Source: an uncultured Poribacteria bacterium (GTDB taxonomy: Bacteria > Poribacteria > WGA-4E > WGA-3G). From it: 64,000 bases of DNA. The notes under the pieces were generated by a model. The model did not search any database, had not been told where the DNA came from, and saw only the letters and a program-made list of their open reading frames with translations. The position numbers were made by a program, and so were the translations under genes. Location of the stretch: the NCBI GenBank assembly GCA_958295855.1, contig OY282383.1, positions 2,088,481-2,152,480 of the forward strand, written 5' to 3'. Below, piece after piece: positions 52,783 through 62,390 of this stretch. Position 1 is the first letter of the stretch; each line of letters begins with the position of its first letter.

Positions 52783-55752
52783 ATGAGCAACCAACGCGAG
52801 ACAACAATCACACGCAAACTCGTAGATATCCTTGAAGAGATGCGATACAATTGGAACATCGAGGTAGAAGTGAATGCGTTTATTGAAGCCAACAGCGAAC
52901 TTGATGCGCTCGTCATCGAGCGAGGCAGAGAACCTGTTGGCATCGAAGCCAAGTTCGCTACCCCTACCAACGCCAAAAACCTCATCAAACAAGCGGAAAC
53001 GAGACTCGTTAACGAACTCGAGGCAGCATACTACACCCTTGGAAAAACCCTCAACAACGTCATGGCAATCATGTACCCCGACCGTTTCAAGAAGATACCG
53101 GGGCGGGACATCAAAGCGAAACTGCTCGCAGCGGACGACTTGCAATACAAACTCGTGAGCGACAAGGGGCAGTTTCCGTTGAACGGTTGGGCGACAGGCA
53201 CGGCGGCAGATATCGCCAACGCGCTCTACGTCGGTGCAATGCCTAACGCCCAACTCGAACACGCAGCAGCCGAGATGGAAAAAAGCGTCAATAAGGCAGC
53301 GAAACTACTTGAAGATGCCATTGCTGAACACCGCGCCATCGGTACGAAAATTGAGACGCTCCTGCACCAAGAGGTCTTTTCTAAAGAGCCCCTTTCTGTA
53401 GAAGCGAGCTCCGAATCGCGACACCTCAACACACAAACGCTCCGCATGGCAGCCTTGATTATCACGGATGCCTTCGTCTTTCAGAGCTCGCTCGCCGGCA
53501 AAACTGAGATGGAATCTGTTCACTCACTCAGGCAGCTGCTCCCTACGGTGGACTATGCTGATGTTGTCGCGGACTGGAACACTATCCTCAAGATTAATTA
53601 CCGGCCGATTTTTGAGGATGCCCGGGATCTCGTCGAGGTACTCGCCACCGACGATAGGCTAGTTACACATATCTTAACCCTTTTGTGCGAAGCGGCCAGA
53701 GACCTTATTGAAACAGGCATGTCGCAGATTCATGAGCTCGCAGGCATAGTGTTTCAAAAACTCATCACGGACCGTAAATATGTTAAGGCGAATTACACAC
53801 TACCAACATCAGCAGTCCTATTGTCTACGCTGGTCCTGCCCGAATTGCCAGCAGGCAAACTCCCTAACATCGCGGACTTTGCCTGCGGAACAGGCGCGCT
53901 GCTCAACGGTGTTTACCAACGTATCATCAGACTACATGAACAAGCAGGCGGAAACGGTGCTGACATTCACCAGGAAATGATCGAGAACAAAGTCGGCGGA
54001 AGCGACATCATGCCGAACGCAACTCACCTGACAATGGCATCCCTCGCAAGCACTTACGCAGAACTAAAGATCCGAGGGACCCGAATTATTACAGCTCCCT
54101 ACGGGAAGCAAGCTGATGGAACGTATGCTATCGGTGCACTTGACTGGCTCAATAACACTCCGGTCTTCAAGGGAATGGACATCCAAGCGCAACAACTCGG
54201 CGGAACAGAAAACACAGCGGTAGAAACACAGCATGTGTTCAAACATGGCGAATTTGATGTTATCATCCAGAACCCACCGTTTACGAAGCCAGGGACAGAT
54301 CAAGGGAGTGGTATACCCAAAACGACATTCCAGGGCAGTGACCGGCCAGAGGAAGATAAGAAAGCGATGCAGGCTGCACTGCGAAGCAAAGATGCACGCG
54401 TCGCGCACGGACTTAACGGCCTCGCATCCTACTTTGTCGACCTCGCAGACCGCAAGCTTAAACACGGGGGTACCATGGGTTTTATCATGCCGGCGACGAT
54501 TCTTGCGTCGTCTACCATGCAAAAAGTGCGTGACATGCTGGCGACGGAATACCACAAAGTCGTAGCAATTACCATCGCTGAAGCAAAGTCAGAAGACGCA
54601 GCGTTCTCCGCGGATACCAACATCGCGGAATGCATCGTGGTAGCAAAGAAGGGAGTCGGCAACAACACAGGCCGAGGCAAATTCGTATGCCTGAACCAAC
54701 GCCCTCAGAGCGTACTAGAAGCGATGGAGATTGCAAACTATGTTAACCGAAACAACAGCACGCGCAGGTTAGAAGACACCCCGAGTGGTGGAAATATCAT
54801 CAGAATTGGTGATGACATCGTTGGGCAGATGCTAGACTGTCCACTGCCACTTGGTGAAGGTTGGGGCGTATCACGCGTGAGCTCAATGGCATTGATTCAG
54901 TCTGTCTATAGTATACGAAAAGGGATTATACACCTACCCTTGCAAACAACCAACGTTAATGTTCCCATTTGTCGTGTAGAAGACATCGCGCAGATTGGAT
55001 GGGATCCGAATTATATCTACGGAAAGAAGGGGCCATTTGATATGGTTAAAGGTGAAGCCACCGGCGATGGGTATCCCTGCTTATGGAACTTGAAAAGTGA
55101 AACACAGCGAGCGATGCTTGTCAACCCTGATTCTAGCGGTATTCCGCGCAGGAACGCAGCGGAAAACCTTCAAAAAATCCTCGCCAAAAACAGTAGAGCT
55201 CATTACAATCTCTACTTGAGATTCAACGCGAATTCAACACTGGTACTCGTAACAGAGCTCCCTTCGGTTGGGGTTAACAGGTTACCTAACGTCGCATTTG
55301 AAAATCCACAGCACGAGCTCGCTTTCGCTCTCTGGTGCAACTCAACATTGGGTTTCATGTGTCACTGGATGCAGAGTGGGAAGCAACAGTCGGGCCGAGG
55401 TATTCTAACACTCAATACATTAGCGACAATGCCGACGCTGGATGTCCGTGCGCTCTCCAACGAACGATTAGAAAACGCGGCGGCACTCTTCAAGCGGTTA
55501 AAGTACAAGCGGATGCTGCCGTTCAACGAATGCAACCGTGACTCTGTTCGGCACGACTTAGATGCCTCCCTGCTGACAAAAGTGCTAGGCATTAAGGACA
55601 TCGGTGTACTTTCAGCAATGCAGACACTGCGTGAGATGCTCTGTGCTGAACCGAGTATCCACGGTGGGAAGCACTCCAAGTGCAACCTGGACGCAGAGTT
55701 AGCGAAACTTAAGCTGAAGGGCCTCCCCTTCCCGAGGTGGTATCTTGATTGA
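52783..55752 (+). CDS. Single-chain nuclease-DNA methylase (type IIG-like), paralog B
   Basis: 989 residues, same order as the protein at 20541. A PD-(D/E)XK-like start has D41, E55 and K57 (ELDALVIERGREPVGIEAKF), then a helical part. The N6-adenine methylase has ADFACGTGALLNGVY and IQNPPFTKPG. The C-terminal target-recognition half ends with LCAEPSIHGGKHSKCNLD, as in paralog A. The N-terminal 200 residues of A and B are only weakly alike, the methylase core is close, and the specificity part differs, so recognition sites should differ. GGAGGAA precedes the ATG. It follows brnA at 35 bases. Confidence 0.82.
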   Translation: MSNQRETTITRKLVDILEEMRYNWNIEVEVNAFIEANSELDALVIERGREPVGIEAKFATPTNAKNLIKQAETRLVNELEAAYYTLGKTLNNVMAIMYPDRFKKIPGRDIKAKLLAADDLQYKLVSDKGQFPLNGWATGTAADIANALYVGAMPNAQLEHAAAEMEKSVNKAAKLLEDAIAEHRAIGTKIETLLHQEVFSKEPLSVEASSESRHLNTQTLRMAALIITDAFVFQSSLAGKTEMESVHSLRQLLPTVDYADVVADWNTILKINYRPIFEDARDLVEVLATDDRLVTHILTLLCEAARDLIETGMSQIHELAGIVFQKLITDRKYVKANYTLPTSAVLLSTLVLPELPAGKLPNIADFACGTGALLNGVYQRIIRLHEQAGGNGADIHQEMIENKVGGSDIMPNATHLTMASLASTYAELKIRGTRIITAPYGKQADGTYAIGALDWLNNTPVFKGMDIQAQQLGGTENTAVETQHVFKHGEFDVIIQNPPFTKPGTDQGSGIPKTTFQGSDRPEEDKKAMQAALRSKDARVAHGLNGLASYFVDLADRKLKHGGTMGFIMPATILASSTMQKVRDMLATEYHKVVAITIAEAKSEDAAFSADTNIAECIVVAKKGVGNNTGRGKFVCLNQRPQSVLEAMEIANYVNRNNSTRRLEDTPSGGNIIRIGDDIVGQMLDCPLPLGEGWGVSRVSSMALIQSVYSIRKGIIHLPLQTTNVNVPICRVEDIAQIGWDPNYIYGKKGPFDMVKGEATGDGYPCLWNLKSETQRAMLVNPDSSGIPRRNAAENLQKILAKNSRAHYNLYLRFNANSTLVLVTELPSVGVNRLPNVAFENPQHELAFALWCNSTLGFMCHWMQSGKQQSGRGILTLNTLATMPTLDVRALSNERLENAAALFKRLKYKRMLPFNECNRDSVRHDLDASLLTKVLGIKDIGVLSAMQTLREMLCAEPSIHGGKHSKCNLDAELAKLKLKGLPFPRWYLD

Positions 55753-55824
55753 AAGGTAGTAGGCACACTCCGTGGGTTCTCCGTTCCTACTTATTGGTTG
55801 TAAACTGATTGTTACATAACTTCT

Positions 55825-57807
55825 ATGACACCTCTCGCCACTTCTCACGCCCAGAATTTCCCGCAAACCGCCCGTCCTGCCGCTACCGGCATCACAGCGC
55901 GGAGCATGCTCATCGGCATGGTAGGCGTAACATGCCAATGCCTCGCCACCCCTTACAACGATTTTCACGTCGGCGGCACCTACCTTGCTGGCAATCACCT
56001 GCCCATCGCCGTTGTCTTCGCAATGCTGATTTTCGTCCTCAGCGTCAATGTGATTCTCAAGCGACTGAAACCCAGTGCGGAATTGCAGGGTGCAGAACTC
56101 CTTGTTATCTGGGGGATGATGCTGGTCGCGTCAGGTATCCCCTCTTCAGGATTGATGCGTTACCTCGTCCCGCTCGCCATCAGCCCGCACTACTTTGCAA
56201 CGCCGGAAAATGAATGGGCAACCCTCTTTCATCAACACCTCCCAGACTGGATGGTTGTCCGCGACCCAAAGGCAGTTCTCTATTTTTATGAAAAATTGCC
56301 AGATGGCGATAGAATTCCGTGGATGGCATGGGTGAAGCCCATCGTGGGGTGGAGCACCTTTGTCCTGATTTTTTATTTTGTTACTATCTGCTGGACGGTG
56401 CTCCTGCGAAAACAGTGGGTAGAGCACGAGCGATTCACCTTTCCGCTCGTCCAATTGCCGATTGAAATGTTCCAGCAGCCATCAGGGGGCTCTCTGCTGA
56501 ATAGGTTTTTTAAATCACCGCTGATGTGGTGCGGCTTTGCGATCCCTGTCATATTGCACGGGTTGAAGGGGTTACACCTCTACTTTCCGGCTATCCCAAG
56601 TCCGCCTGTCTATTTTCCGATTGCGGCATACTTCACTGAAAAACCGCTATCCGCCTTGGCATGGTGGCCCTCTGTGAATCTGTTTATCTTCCCTTCAATC
56701 GTTGCTATCGTCTACCTCTTAACCCTTGAAATTTCGTTTAGCTTTTGGTTTTTCTTTTTGCTCGGCAAAATGGAGACGGTGCTTATCTACGCAACAGGTT
56801 CAAAAGTAAATCAGTGGATTTTTCATCAAAATCAACAGATGGGGGCACTGTTAGTTTTTATCGGATTTATCCTTTTTATTGGCAAACGCCACTTCGGACA
56901 GGCGTTCGCTACACTCTTCGGAAAACGCCCAAGCACAAGCACTGATGCCAATGAACCCTTACCTTACGTCTGGGCAGTCGGCGGGTTAATTGGCGGAATC
57001 TTATTGCTTACGCTGATATGCCACATTGCAGGCATGAGTTTGTGGGTAGCACTTTTTATGCTAGGGATTTTTCTCGGCATAACAACGGTGGGAACGTGGA
57101 TGGTTGCCAATGGCGGCTTACTGTTTATCATCTACTCTTTCCTGCCCGGCGAATTTCTGATTACGCTTTTCGGCAGTGCCCGTGTGAACACGCCGAGCTG
57201 GACCTTGGTCGCGTACGAAAGGGTTTTGATGTTTGACATGCGGGAAATTTTGATGCCGGGCGTGATGAACAACTTCAAACTGGCAGAACCGCTGCGCCTT
57301 AAACAACGCCCTTTTCTGCTTGCCATGGGAGTAGCAATCGTCCTGGCAATGGGTGTCTCCTACTATGCCTCTTTGCATCTGGCTTACACACACGGGGCAG
57401 TCAATTTGCAACACTGGACCTATATGATTTCCACGACCGTGCCATTTAATAGACTGACAAGTATCCTGCAAAACCCCACTGGTATTGAATTAGAGCGGCT
57501 CGGCTCGTTCATCTTCGGCGGTGCTACAATGTTCGGGATGCTCTGGATGCGCCACCACTACCTCTGGTGGAAGGTGCACCCCATCGGCGCGCTGCTGATA
57601 ACGAGTTATGCAACCTACTGCTTTTGGGGTTCATTTTTCATCGGCTGGTTTCTCAAGTATACCACGCTCAAATTTGGTGGTGTTGCCCAGTATCGCAAAC
57701 TCCGTCCGCTTGTTTTAGGCGTTGTCTTAGGCGAGTGCTTTATCGGTGGCATCTGGATCGTCGTTGGACTAATAACCGGCATTGGGTATCGCTTATTGCC
57801 AGGCTAA
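55825..57807 (+). CDS. DUF6785-like multi-pass membrane protein, paralog 2
   Basis: 660 residues, about twelve transmembrane segments. Clear relation to the 41980 protein: HYFATPENEWATLFHQHLPDW, WVEHERFTFPLVQLPIEMF, and WWKVHPIGALLITSYATYCF. It has a longer N-terminal lead. No ribosome-binding site is obvious before ATG 55825. Function unknown; a transporter is plausible from topology alone. It directly precedes the duplicated methyltransferase cassettes. Confidence 0.7.
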   Translation: MTPLATSHAQNFPQTARPAATGITARSMLIGMVGVTCQCLATPYNDFHVGGTYLAGNHLPIAVVFAMLIFVLSVNVILKRLKPSAELQGAELLVIWGMMLVASGIPSSGLMRYLVPLAISPHYFATPENEWATLFHQHLPDWMVVRDPKAVLYFYEKLPDGDRIPWMAWVKPIVGWSTFVLIFYFVTICWTVLLRKQWVEHERFTFPLVQLPIEMFQQPSGGSLLNRFFKSPLMWCGFAIPVILHGLKGLHLYFPAIPSPPVYFPIAAYFTEKPLSALAWWPSVNLFIFPSIVAIVYLLTLEISFSFWFFFLLGKMETVLIYATGSKVNQWIFHQNQQMGALLVFIGFILFIGKRHFGQAFATLFGKRPSTSTDANEPLPYVWAVGGLIGGILLLTLICHIAGMSLWVALFMLGIFLGITTVGTWMVANGGLLFIIYSFLPGEFLITLFGSARVNTPSWTLVAYERVLMFDMREILMPGVMNNFKLAEPLRLKQRPFLLAMGVAIVLAMGVSYYASLHLAYTHGAVNLQHWTYMISTTVPFNRLTSILQNPTGIELERLGSFIFGGATMFGMLWMRHHYLWWKVHPIGALLITSYATYCFWGSFFIGWFLKYTTLKFGGVAQYRKLRPLVLGVVLGECFIGGIWIVVGLITGIGYRLLPG

Positions 57808-58043
57808 ATGCGCGAGGAAAACGTACAAGATTACTGCAGCAGTAAAAAACGTCTCTTGGGTTTACGAGACCGGAGCCGCGTGTGCTTACTCGCAGCGCGA
57901 TTTACTTTTGTTCGCCTGCCTGAAGACGTTCAAGTGCTGCCAGAGCCTTCGCTAGTTCAGTTTCTGCGTGTTGCTGGGCAAGGGATTCCTGTTCGGGCAT
58001 GCAACGTTATGGAATCCACAGCCCTGCTATAAACAAAAAACGT
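57808..58043. other. Gene-poor stretch with remnants
   Basis: On the minus strand, 57903-58000 can encode MPEQESLAQQHAETELAKAL and a further coiled-coil bit ending GEQK, perhaps the tail of a lost gene. At 57995-58021 lies a 27-base sequence identical to one inside the methyltransferase at 61983-62009. Confidence 0.6.
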
Positions 58044-58073
58044 TTGACTTTTCCAAGTGAAATGTGGTATTCT
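58044..58073 (+). promoter_or_regulatory. Promoter of cassette 1
   Basis: TTGACT (58044-58049), 18-base spacer, TATTCT (58068-58073). The same arrangement precedes cassette 2 with TTGAAT. Confidence 0.65.
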
Positions 58074-58149
58074 AAAATTTAATACTGAATGGAATTGAGG
58101 CGTATATGAAAAAAAAAGTCAAGAGCCAAAACGTGAATCTATCTTTACC

Positions 58150-58572
58150 GTGCGCGATGCTGAATCGGCAGTCGTCACCTACACGGTATTAGGGAGTATG
58201 TATATTGTTGGGATATTCGTGTACAAGTGGGTAATAGGAGGGGCAGACGTCCTCTCTACGTTAGTTCTGCTAGATGCGAATTATCCGCGTTTCAACCGTA
58301 TTGCCATAGCGTTGATAATATTTAAAGAAGGAGTAGACATTATGTTCCGTCGGTATAAGGAATGGCGTGTTGAGCATGCACAGAACCTTGCGAAAGCAGA
58401 AGCTGCTGGCATCGCGAAAGGGCTAGAGCAGGGCATTGCCGAGGGCATTGCACATGCCTATCAAGAAATAGCGGCCTGGAACACGCGCCGCTTAGAAGCA
58501 GAGGCGAAGGGGCTCCCCTTCGACGAGCCGCCTCCAAGTAACGGGGCCGCACCACCTCCGAAAAGCGACTAA
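58150..58572 (+). CDS. Small membrane/coiled-coil protein of cassette 1, start out of frame
   Basis: 140 residues from a GTG at 58150. One or two membrane helices (VVTYTVLGSMYIVGIFVYKW and FNRIAIALIIF) are followed by the basic RRYKEWRVEHAQ and an AEG-type repeat helix, then a Pro-rich tail. The natural start looks like ATG 58106, after GGAATTGAGG. It is followed by nine A bases and is one base out of register: one extra A would give MKKKSQEPKRESIFTVRDAE and join the body. The same is true of cassette 2. An inner ATG (58342) with AAAGAAGGAG could give a soluble tail form. It ends 24 bases before the methyltransferase. Confidence 0.6.
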   Translation: MRDAESAVVTYTVLGSMYIVGIFVYKWVIGGADVLSTLVLLDANYPRFNRIAIALIIFKEGVDIMFRRYKEWRVEHAQNLAKAEAAGIAKGLEQGIAEGIAHAYQEIAAWNTRRLEAEAKGLPFDEPPPSNGAAPPPKSD

Positions 58573-58596
58573 AAGGAGCAGCAATAAGGAGGTCCC

Positions 58597-60159
58597 ATGA
58601 ACAAACTCTACTTCGGCGATAACCTAGAAATCCTACGTGAGATGCCCGACGAACGTGTCCACCTTATCTGCACAGACCCGCCCTTCAACAGTGGGCGTGA
58701 CTACAATGCCTTCATCGGAGACTCCCTCGCACAGAAAAAGGCGTTTACCGATACATGGACATGGGACACTGCCGCACAAGACGCGCGCGCCGACATCGAA
58801 TCATGCGCCGACACCAGCGACACCTACAAGGCACTTGATACCTGCCTCAAGGGGTATGACTTAGTGCTACAGAACGCCGTGTCTGGTAACAAAGGCGCGA
58901 TGCGTGCTTACCTCGCCTTCATGGGACCTCGACTCGCCGAAATGCACCGCGTACTCACACCCACGGGCGGCATCTATCTCCACTGCGACTCAACTGCATC
59001 ACACTACCTAAAAGTAGTTATGGATGCAATCTGGGATCAAAAGAATCTGAAAAACAATGATTTCTACCGCAATGAGATTATCTGGCGCAAATACTCTGGC
59101 AGAAAGAACAACGCGAAACATAAGTTCGCAACCGAAACGGATACTATTCTATTTTATGCTAAAAGCAAGAACGCGGTCTTTTTTCCGGTGTACGTTCCAA
59201 TTTCAGAAGAGGAAATAAAAAAGAAGTATACACACACGGATGACGACGGCAGAATATACCGTTTGAGTTGGGGGCGCCACTATCAACTGACAGGGGAACA
59301 ACGTCGTATCTATTTGGACGAACAGCCAGGTGCAGCTATCGGGTCCTTATGGGCAGAGAATGGGCTTCAATTGAACACCTCGTCCAAAGAACGTCTCGGC
59401 TACCCGACACAAAAACCGCGCGCCTTGTATGAACGCATGATAAAAGCCTCTAGCAACGAGGGCGACATCGTGCTCGATCCCTTCTGCGGCTGCGGCACCA
59501 CGATTGATGCGGCACACACCCTCAAACGGCAGTGGATAGGTATAGACATAACAATTCTCGCCTTGGATCCGATGCGGCAACGCTTGGCAGACCGGCATGG
59601 ATTGGAACCCTCAATAGACTACCATATCGAAGGCTACCCCACCAACATGCAGGAAGTCCGAAAACTGTTGAAGGAAGGAGACAAACGCAAATATCACGAC
59701 TTCTCCAATTGGGCGGTGACACGGCTTGGACTGAAGCCAACGAAAGATGTGGGCGATGGTGGGCATGATGGTGTGGGGCATGCAACGTTATGGAATCCGC
59801 AGGTTATGAAAGAGACAAACGCGCGCATTCTCGCAGAAGTCAAGACTGGCAAACCGTCGCTGACACAGGTGCGTGCCTTTTGCCAAGTCATGCACGAAAA
59901 CAACGCAGAGATCGGCATTTTTATTACGCTTGAGTCTATCAGTGCTGGCATGCGCCAACAGGCAGAGAATATGGGCAGTTTTACACATAACGGGCGAAAT
60001 TACCCCCGCCTCCAATTCTGGCAGATAGATGACGCATACTTCGAGAACCCAGGTATCATCAACACCCTCGTCCGCTTACCAGAGACCTGGCGCATCCGGC
60101 CAACCCAGAAATCAGAACGCCACTTTGACAACAAACAGATGCACTTACTGCGCGGATAG
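58597..60159 (+). CDS. DNA methyltransferase fused to an Mrr-like nuclease, cassette 1
   Basis: 520 residues. The N-terminal part is a beta-class methyltransferase: catalytic DPPF (27-30) precedes the SAM motif FCGCGT (296-301), and the region between (about 149-267) is the likely target-recognition part. Residues 365-480 form a PD-(D/E)XK domain of Mrr type with DGGHDGVG (D387 or D391) and E414-x-K416 in AEVKTGK, then a helix and FITLESISAG. One chain could thus both modify and cut. AAGGAGGT lies before the ATG. A copy at 60840 is almost identical outside the central region. Confidence 0.85.
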   Translation: MNKLYFGDNLEILREMPDERVHLICTDPPFNSGRDYNAFIGDSLAQKKAFTDTWTWDTAAQDARADIESCADTSDTYKALDTCLKGYDLVLQNAVSGNKGAMRAYLAFMGPRLAEMHRVLTPTGGIYLHCDSTASHYLKVVMDAIWDQKNLKNNDFYRNEIIWRKYSGRKNNAKHKFATETDTILFYAKSKNAVFFPVYVPISEEEIKKKYTHTDDDGRIYRLSWGRHYQLTGEQRRIYLDEQPGAAIGSLWAENGLQLNTSSKERLGYPTQKPRALYERMIKASSNEGDIVLDPFCGCGTTIDAAHTLKRQWIGIDITILALDPMRQRLADRHGLEPSIDYHIEGYPTNMQEVRKLLKEGDKRKYHDFSNWAVTRLGLKPTKDVGDGGHDGVGHATLWNPQVMKETNARILAEVKTGKPSLTQVRAFCQVMHENNAEIGIFITLESISAGMRQQAENMGSFTHNGRNYPRLQFWQIDDAYFENPGIINTLVRLPETWRIRPTQKSERHFDNKQMHLLRG

Positions 60160-60214
60160 GGGCTATCTCCGGAGAGAGACCTCCTGTCTAAAGCACGCAA
60201 AAAACAAAAAACGT

Positions 60215-60244
60215 TTGAATTTTCCAAGTGCAATGTGGTATTCT
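60215..60244 (+). promoter_or_regulatory. Promoter of cassette 2
   Basis: TTGAAT (60215-60220), 18-base spacer, TATTCT (60239-60244). Surrounding bases match cassette 1 closely. Confidence 0.6.
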
Positions 60245-60320
60245 AAATGTTAATACTTAATGGAATTGAGGCGTATATGAAAAAAAAAGTCAAGAGCCAA
60301 AACGTGAATCTATCTTTACC

Positions 60321-60815
60321 GTGCGCGATGCTGAATCGGCAGTCGTCACCTACACGGTATTAGGGAGTGTGTATATTGTTGGGATATTCGTGTACAAGTG
60401 GGTAATGGGAGGGGCAGACATCCTCTCTACGTTAGTTCTGCTAGATGCGAATTATCCGCGTTTCAACCGTATTGCCATAGCGTTGATAATATTTAAAGAA
60501 GGAGTAGACATCATGTTCCGTCGGTATAAGGAATGGCGTGTTGAGCATGCACAGAACCTTGCGAAAGCAGAAGCTGCTGGCATCGCAAAAGGGCTAGAGC
60601 AGGGCATTGCCGAGGGCAAAGCCGAGGGCATTGCCGAGGGCAGAGCCGAGGGCATGGCCGAGGGCATGGCCGAGGGCAGAGCCGAGGGCATGGCCCAGGC
60701 CTATCAAGAAATAGCGGCATGGGACACGCGCCGCTTAGAAGCAGAGGCGAAGGGGCTCCCCTTCGACGAGCCGCCTCCAAGTAACGGGGCCGCACCACCT
60801 CCGAAAAGCGACTAA
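60321..60815 (+). CDS. Small membrane/coiled-coil protein of cassette 2, start out of frame
   Basis: 164 residues from GTG 60321. The membrane part and tail are nearly identical to the copy at 58150. The difference is a run of eight x-AEG-type units (IAEGKAEGIAEGRAEGMAEG and so on) where cassette 1 has two. The A9 tract after ATG 60277 again leaves the body one base out of frame. The inner ATG at 60513 has AAAGAAGGAG. It is 24 bases before the second methyltransferase. Confidence 0.6.
   Translation: MRDAESAVVTYTVLGSVYIVGIFVYKWVMGGADILSTLVLLDANYPRFNRIAIALIIFKEGVDIMFRRYKEWRVEHAQNLAKAEAAGIAKGLEQGIAEGKAEGIAEGRAEGMAEGMAEGRAEGMAQAYQEIAAWDTRRLEAEAKGLPFDEPPPSNGAAPPPKSD
60600..60700. repeat. 12-base coding minisatellite (AEG repeats)
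   Basis: GCCGAGGGCAKR units in tandem. About eight here, two at 58430-58451 and six at 62514-62580. All keep the reading frame. Confidence 0.85.
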
Positions 60816-60839
60816 AAGGAGCAGCAATAAGGAGGTCCC

Positions 60840-62366
60840 ATGAACAAACTCTACTTCGGCGATAACTTAGAAATCCTACGTGAGATGCCCGACGAACGCG
60901 TCCATCTGATATGTACCGACCCGCCCTTCAACAGTGGCCGAGACTACAACGCCTTCATCGGAGACTCCCTCGCACAGAAAAAGGCGTTTACCGATACATG
61001 GACTTACGACACTGCCGCACAAGACACCCGGGCTGATATTGAGCATCGCGCACACACCAGCAACACCTACAAGGCGCTTGATACCTGCCTCAAGGGGTAT
61101 GACTTAGTGCTACAGAACGCCGTGTCTGGTAACAAAGGCGCAACGCGTGCCTACCTCGCCTTCATGGGACCTCGACTCGCTGAAATGCACCGCATCCTCA
61201 AAGATACCGGTAGCCTCTATCTGCACTGCGACCCGACTGCAAGCCATTATCTCAAAGGCATTATGGATGCAATCTGGGATCAAGACAACCGCTCAAAAAA
61301 TGCGTTTTTTCAGAACGAGATTGTGTGGTGCTATGGGGGGCGAGGCATGTCTAAAACGCGCTTCAATCGGAAACATGACACGATTTTGTTTTATGGGAAA
61401 ACGAAACACATGTTCTTTTCCCCAGAAGGTGCTTCGCGCCCTGTCGCAGAAGAACACGTTGGACGATATAACAAAACAGACGAGCAAGGGCGAAAATACG
61501 CACGAATCAAAAATAGAGATGGGACATACTCGGATATTTATCTTTCGGATGTGGTGCGTGAGGATTGGTGGGAAATGCCCTATGTAAGAGGTAACGAATC
61601 TCTCGGCTACCCAACACAAAAACCGCGCGCCCTCTACGAGCGCATGATAAAAGCCTCCAGCAACGAGGGCGACATCGTGCTCGATCCCTTCTGCGGGTGC
61701 GGCACCACCATTGATGCCGCACACACCCTCAAACGGCAGTGGCTGGGCATTGACATAACAATCCTGGCACTCGATCCAATGCGGCAAAGGTTGGCAGACC
61801 GGCATGGATTAGAACCATCGGTTGACTACCACATCGAAGGCTACCCCACCAACATGCAGGAAGTCGACAAGCTCTTGAAAGAGGGAGACAAACGCAAATA
61901 TCACGACTTCTCGAATTGGGCGGTGACACGGCTTGGACTGAAGCCAACGAAAGATGTGGGCGATGGTGGGCATGATGGTGTGGGGCATGCAACGTTATGG
62001 AATCCACAGGTAATGAAGGAGACAAACGCGCGCATTCTCGCCGAGGTGAAGACCGGCAAACCGTCGCTGACACAGGTGCGCGCCTTTTGCCAAGTCATGC
62101 ACGAAAACAACGCAGAAATCGGCATTTTTATCACGCTTGAGTCTATCAGTGCTGGCATGCGCCAACAGGCAGAGAATATGGGCAGTTTTACACATAACGG
62201 GCGAAATTACCCCCGCCTCCAATTCTGGCAGATAGACGAGGCGTATTTTGAGAACCCGGATATCATCAACACCCTCGTACGCTTACCAGACACCTGGCGC
62301 ATCCGGCCAACCCAGAAATCAGAACGCCATTTTGACAACAAACAGATGCACTTACTGCGCGGATAG
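60840..62366 (+). CDS. DNA methyltransferase fused to an Mrr-like nuclease, cassette 2
   Basis: 508 residues. The first 148 and last 240 residues are almost the same as in the copy at 58597, including DPPF, FCGCGT, DGGHDGVG and AEVKTGK. The central 149-255 region is unrelated (NEIVWCYGGRGMSKTRF, then DWWEMPYVRGNESLGYPTQ), so the DNA sequence recognised should differ. The nucleotide identity of the shared parts shows a recent tandem duplication with exchange of the central segment. AAGGAGGT lies before the ATG. Confidence 0.85.
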   Translation: MNKLYFGDNLEILREMPDERVHLICTDPPFNSGRDYNAFIGDSLAQKKAFTDTWTYDTAAQDTRADIEHRAHTSNTYKALDTCLKGYDLVLQNAVSGNKGATRAYLAFMGPRLAEMHRILKDTGSLYLHCDPTASHYLKGIMDAIWDQDNRSKNAFFQNEIVWCYGGRGMSKTRFNRKHDTILFYGKTKHMFFSPEGASRPVAEEHVGRYNKTDEQGRKYARIKNRDGTYSDIYLSDVVREDWWEMPYVRGNESLGYPTQKPRALYERMIKASSNEGDIVLDPFCGCGTTIDAAHTLKRQWLGIDITILALDPMRQRLADRHGLEPSVDYHIEGYPTNMQEVDKLLKEGDKRKYHDFSNWAVTRLGLKPTKDVGDGGHDGVGHATLWNPQVMKETNARILAEVKTGKPSLTQVRAFCQVMHENNAEIGIFITLESISAGMRQQAENMGSFTHNGRNYPRLQFWQIDEAYFENPDIINTLVRLPDTWRIRPTQKSERHFDNKQMHLLRG

Positions 62367-62390
62367 ATAGGACAGTCATCCGTTTTTACC

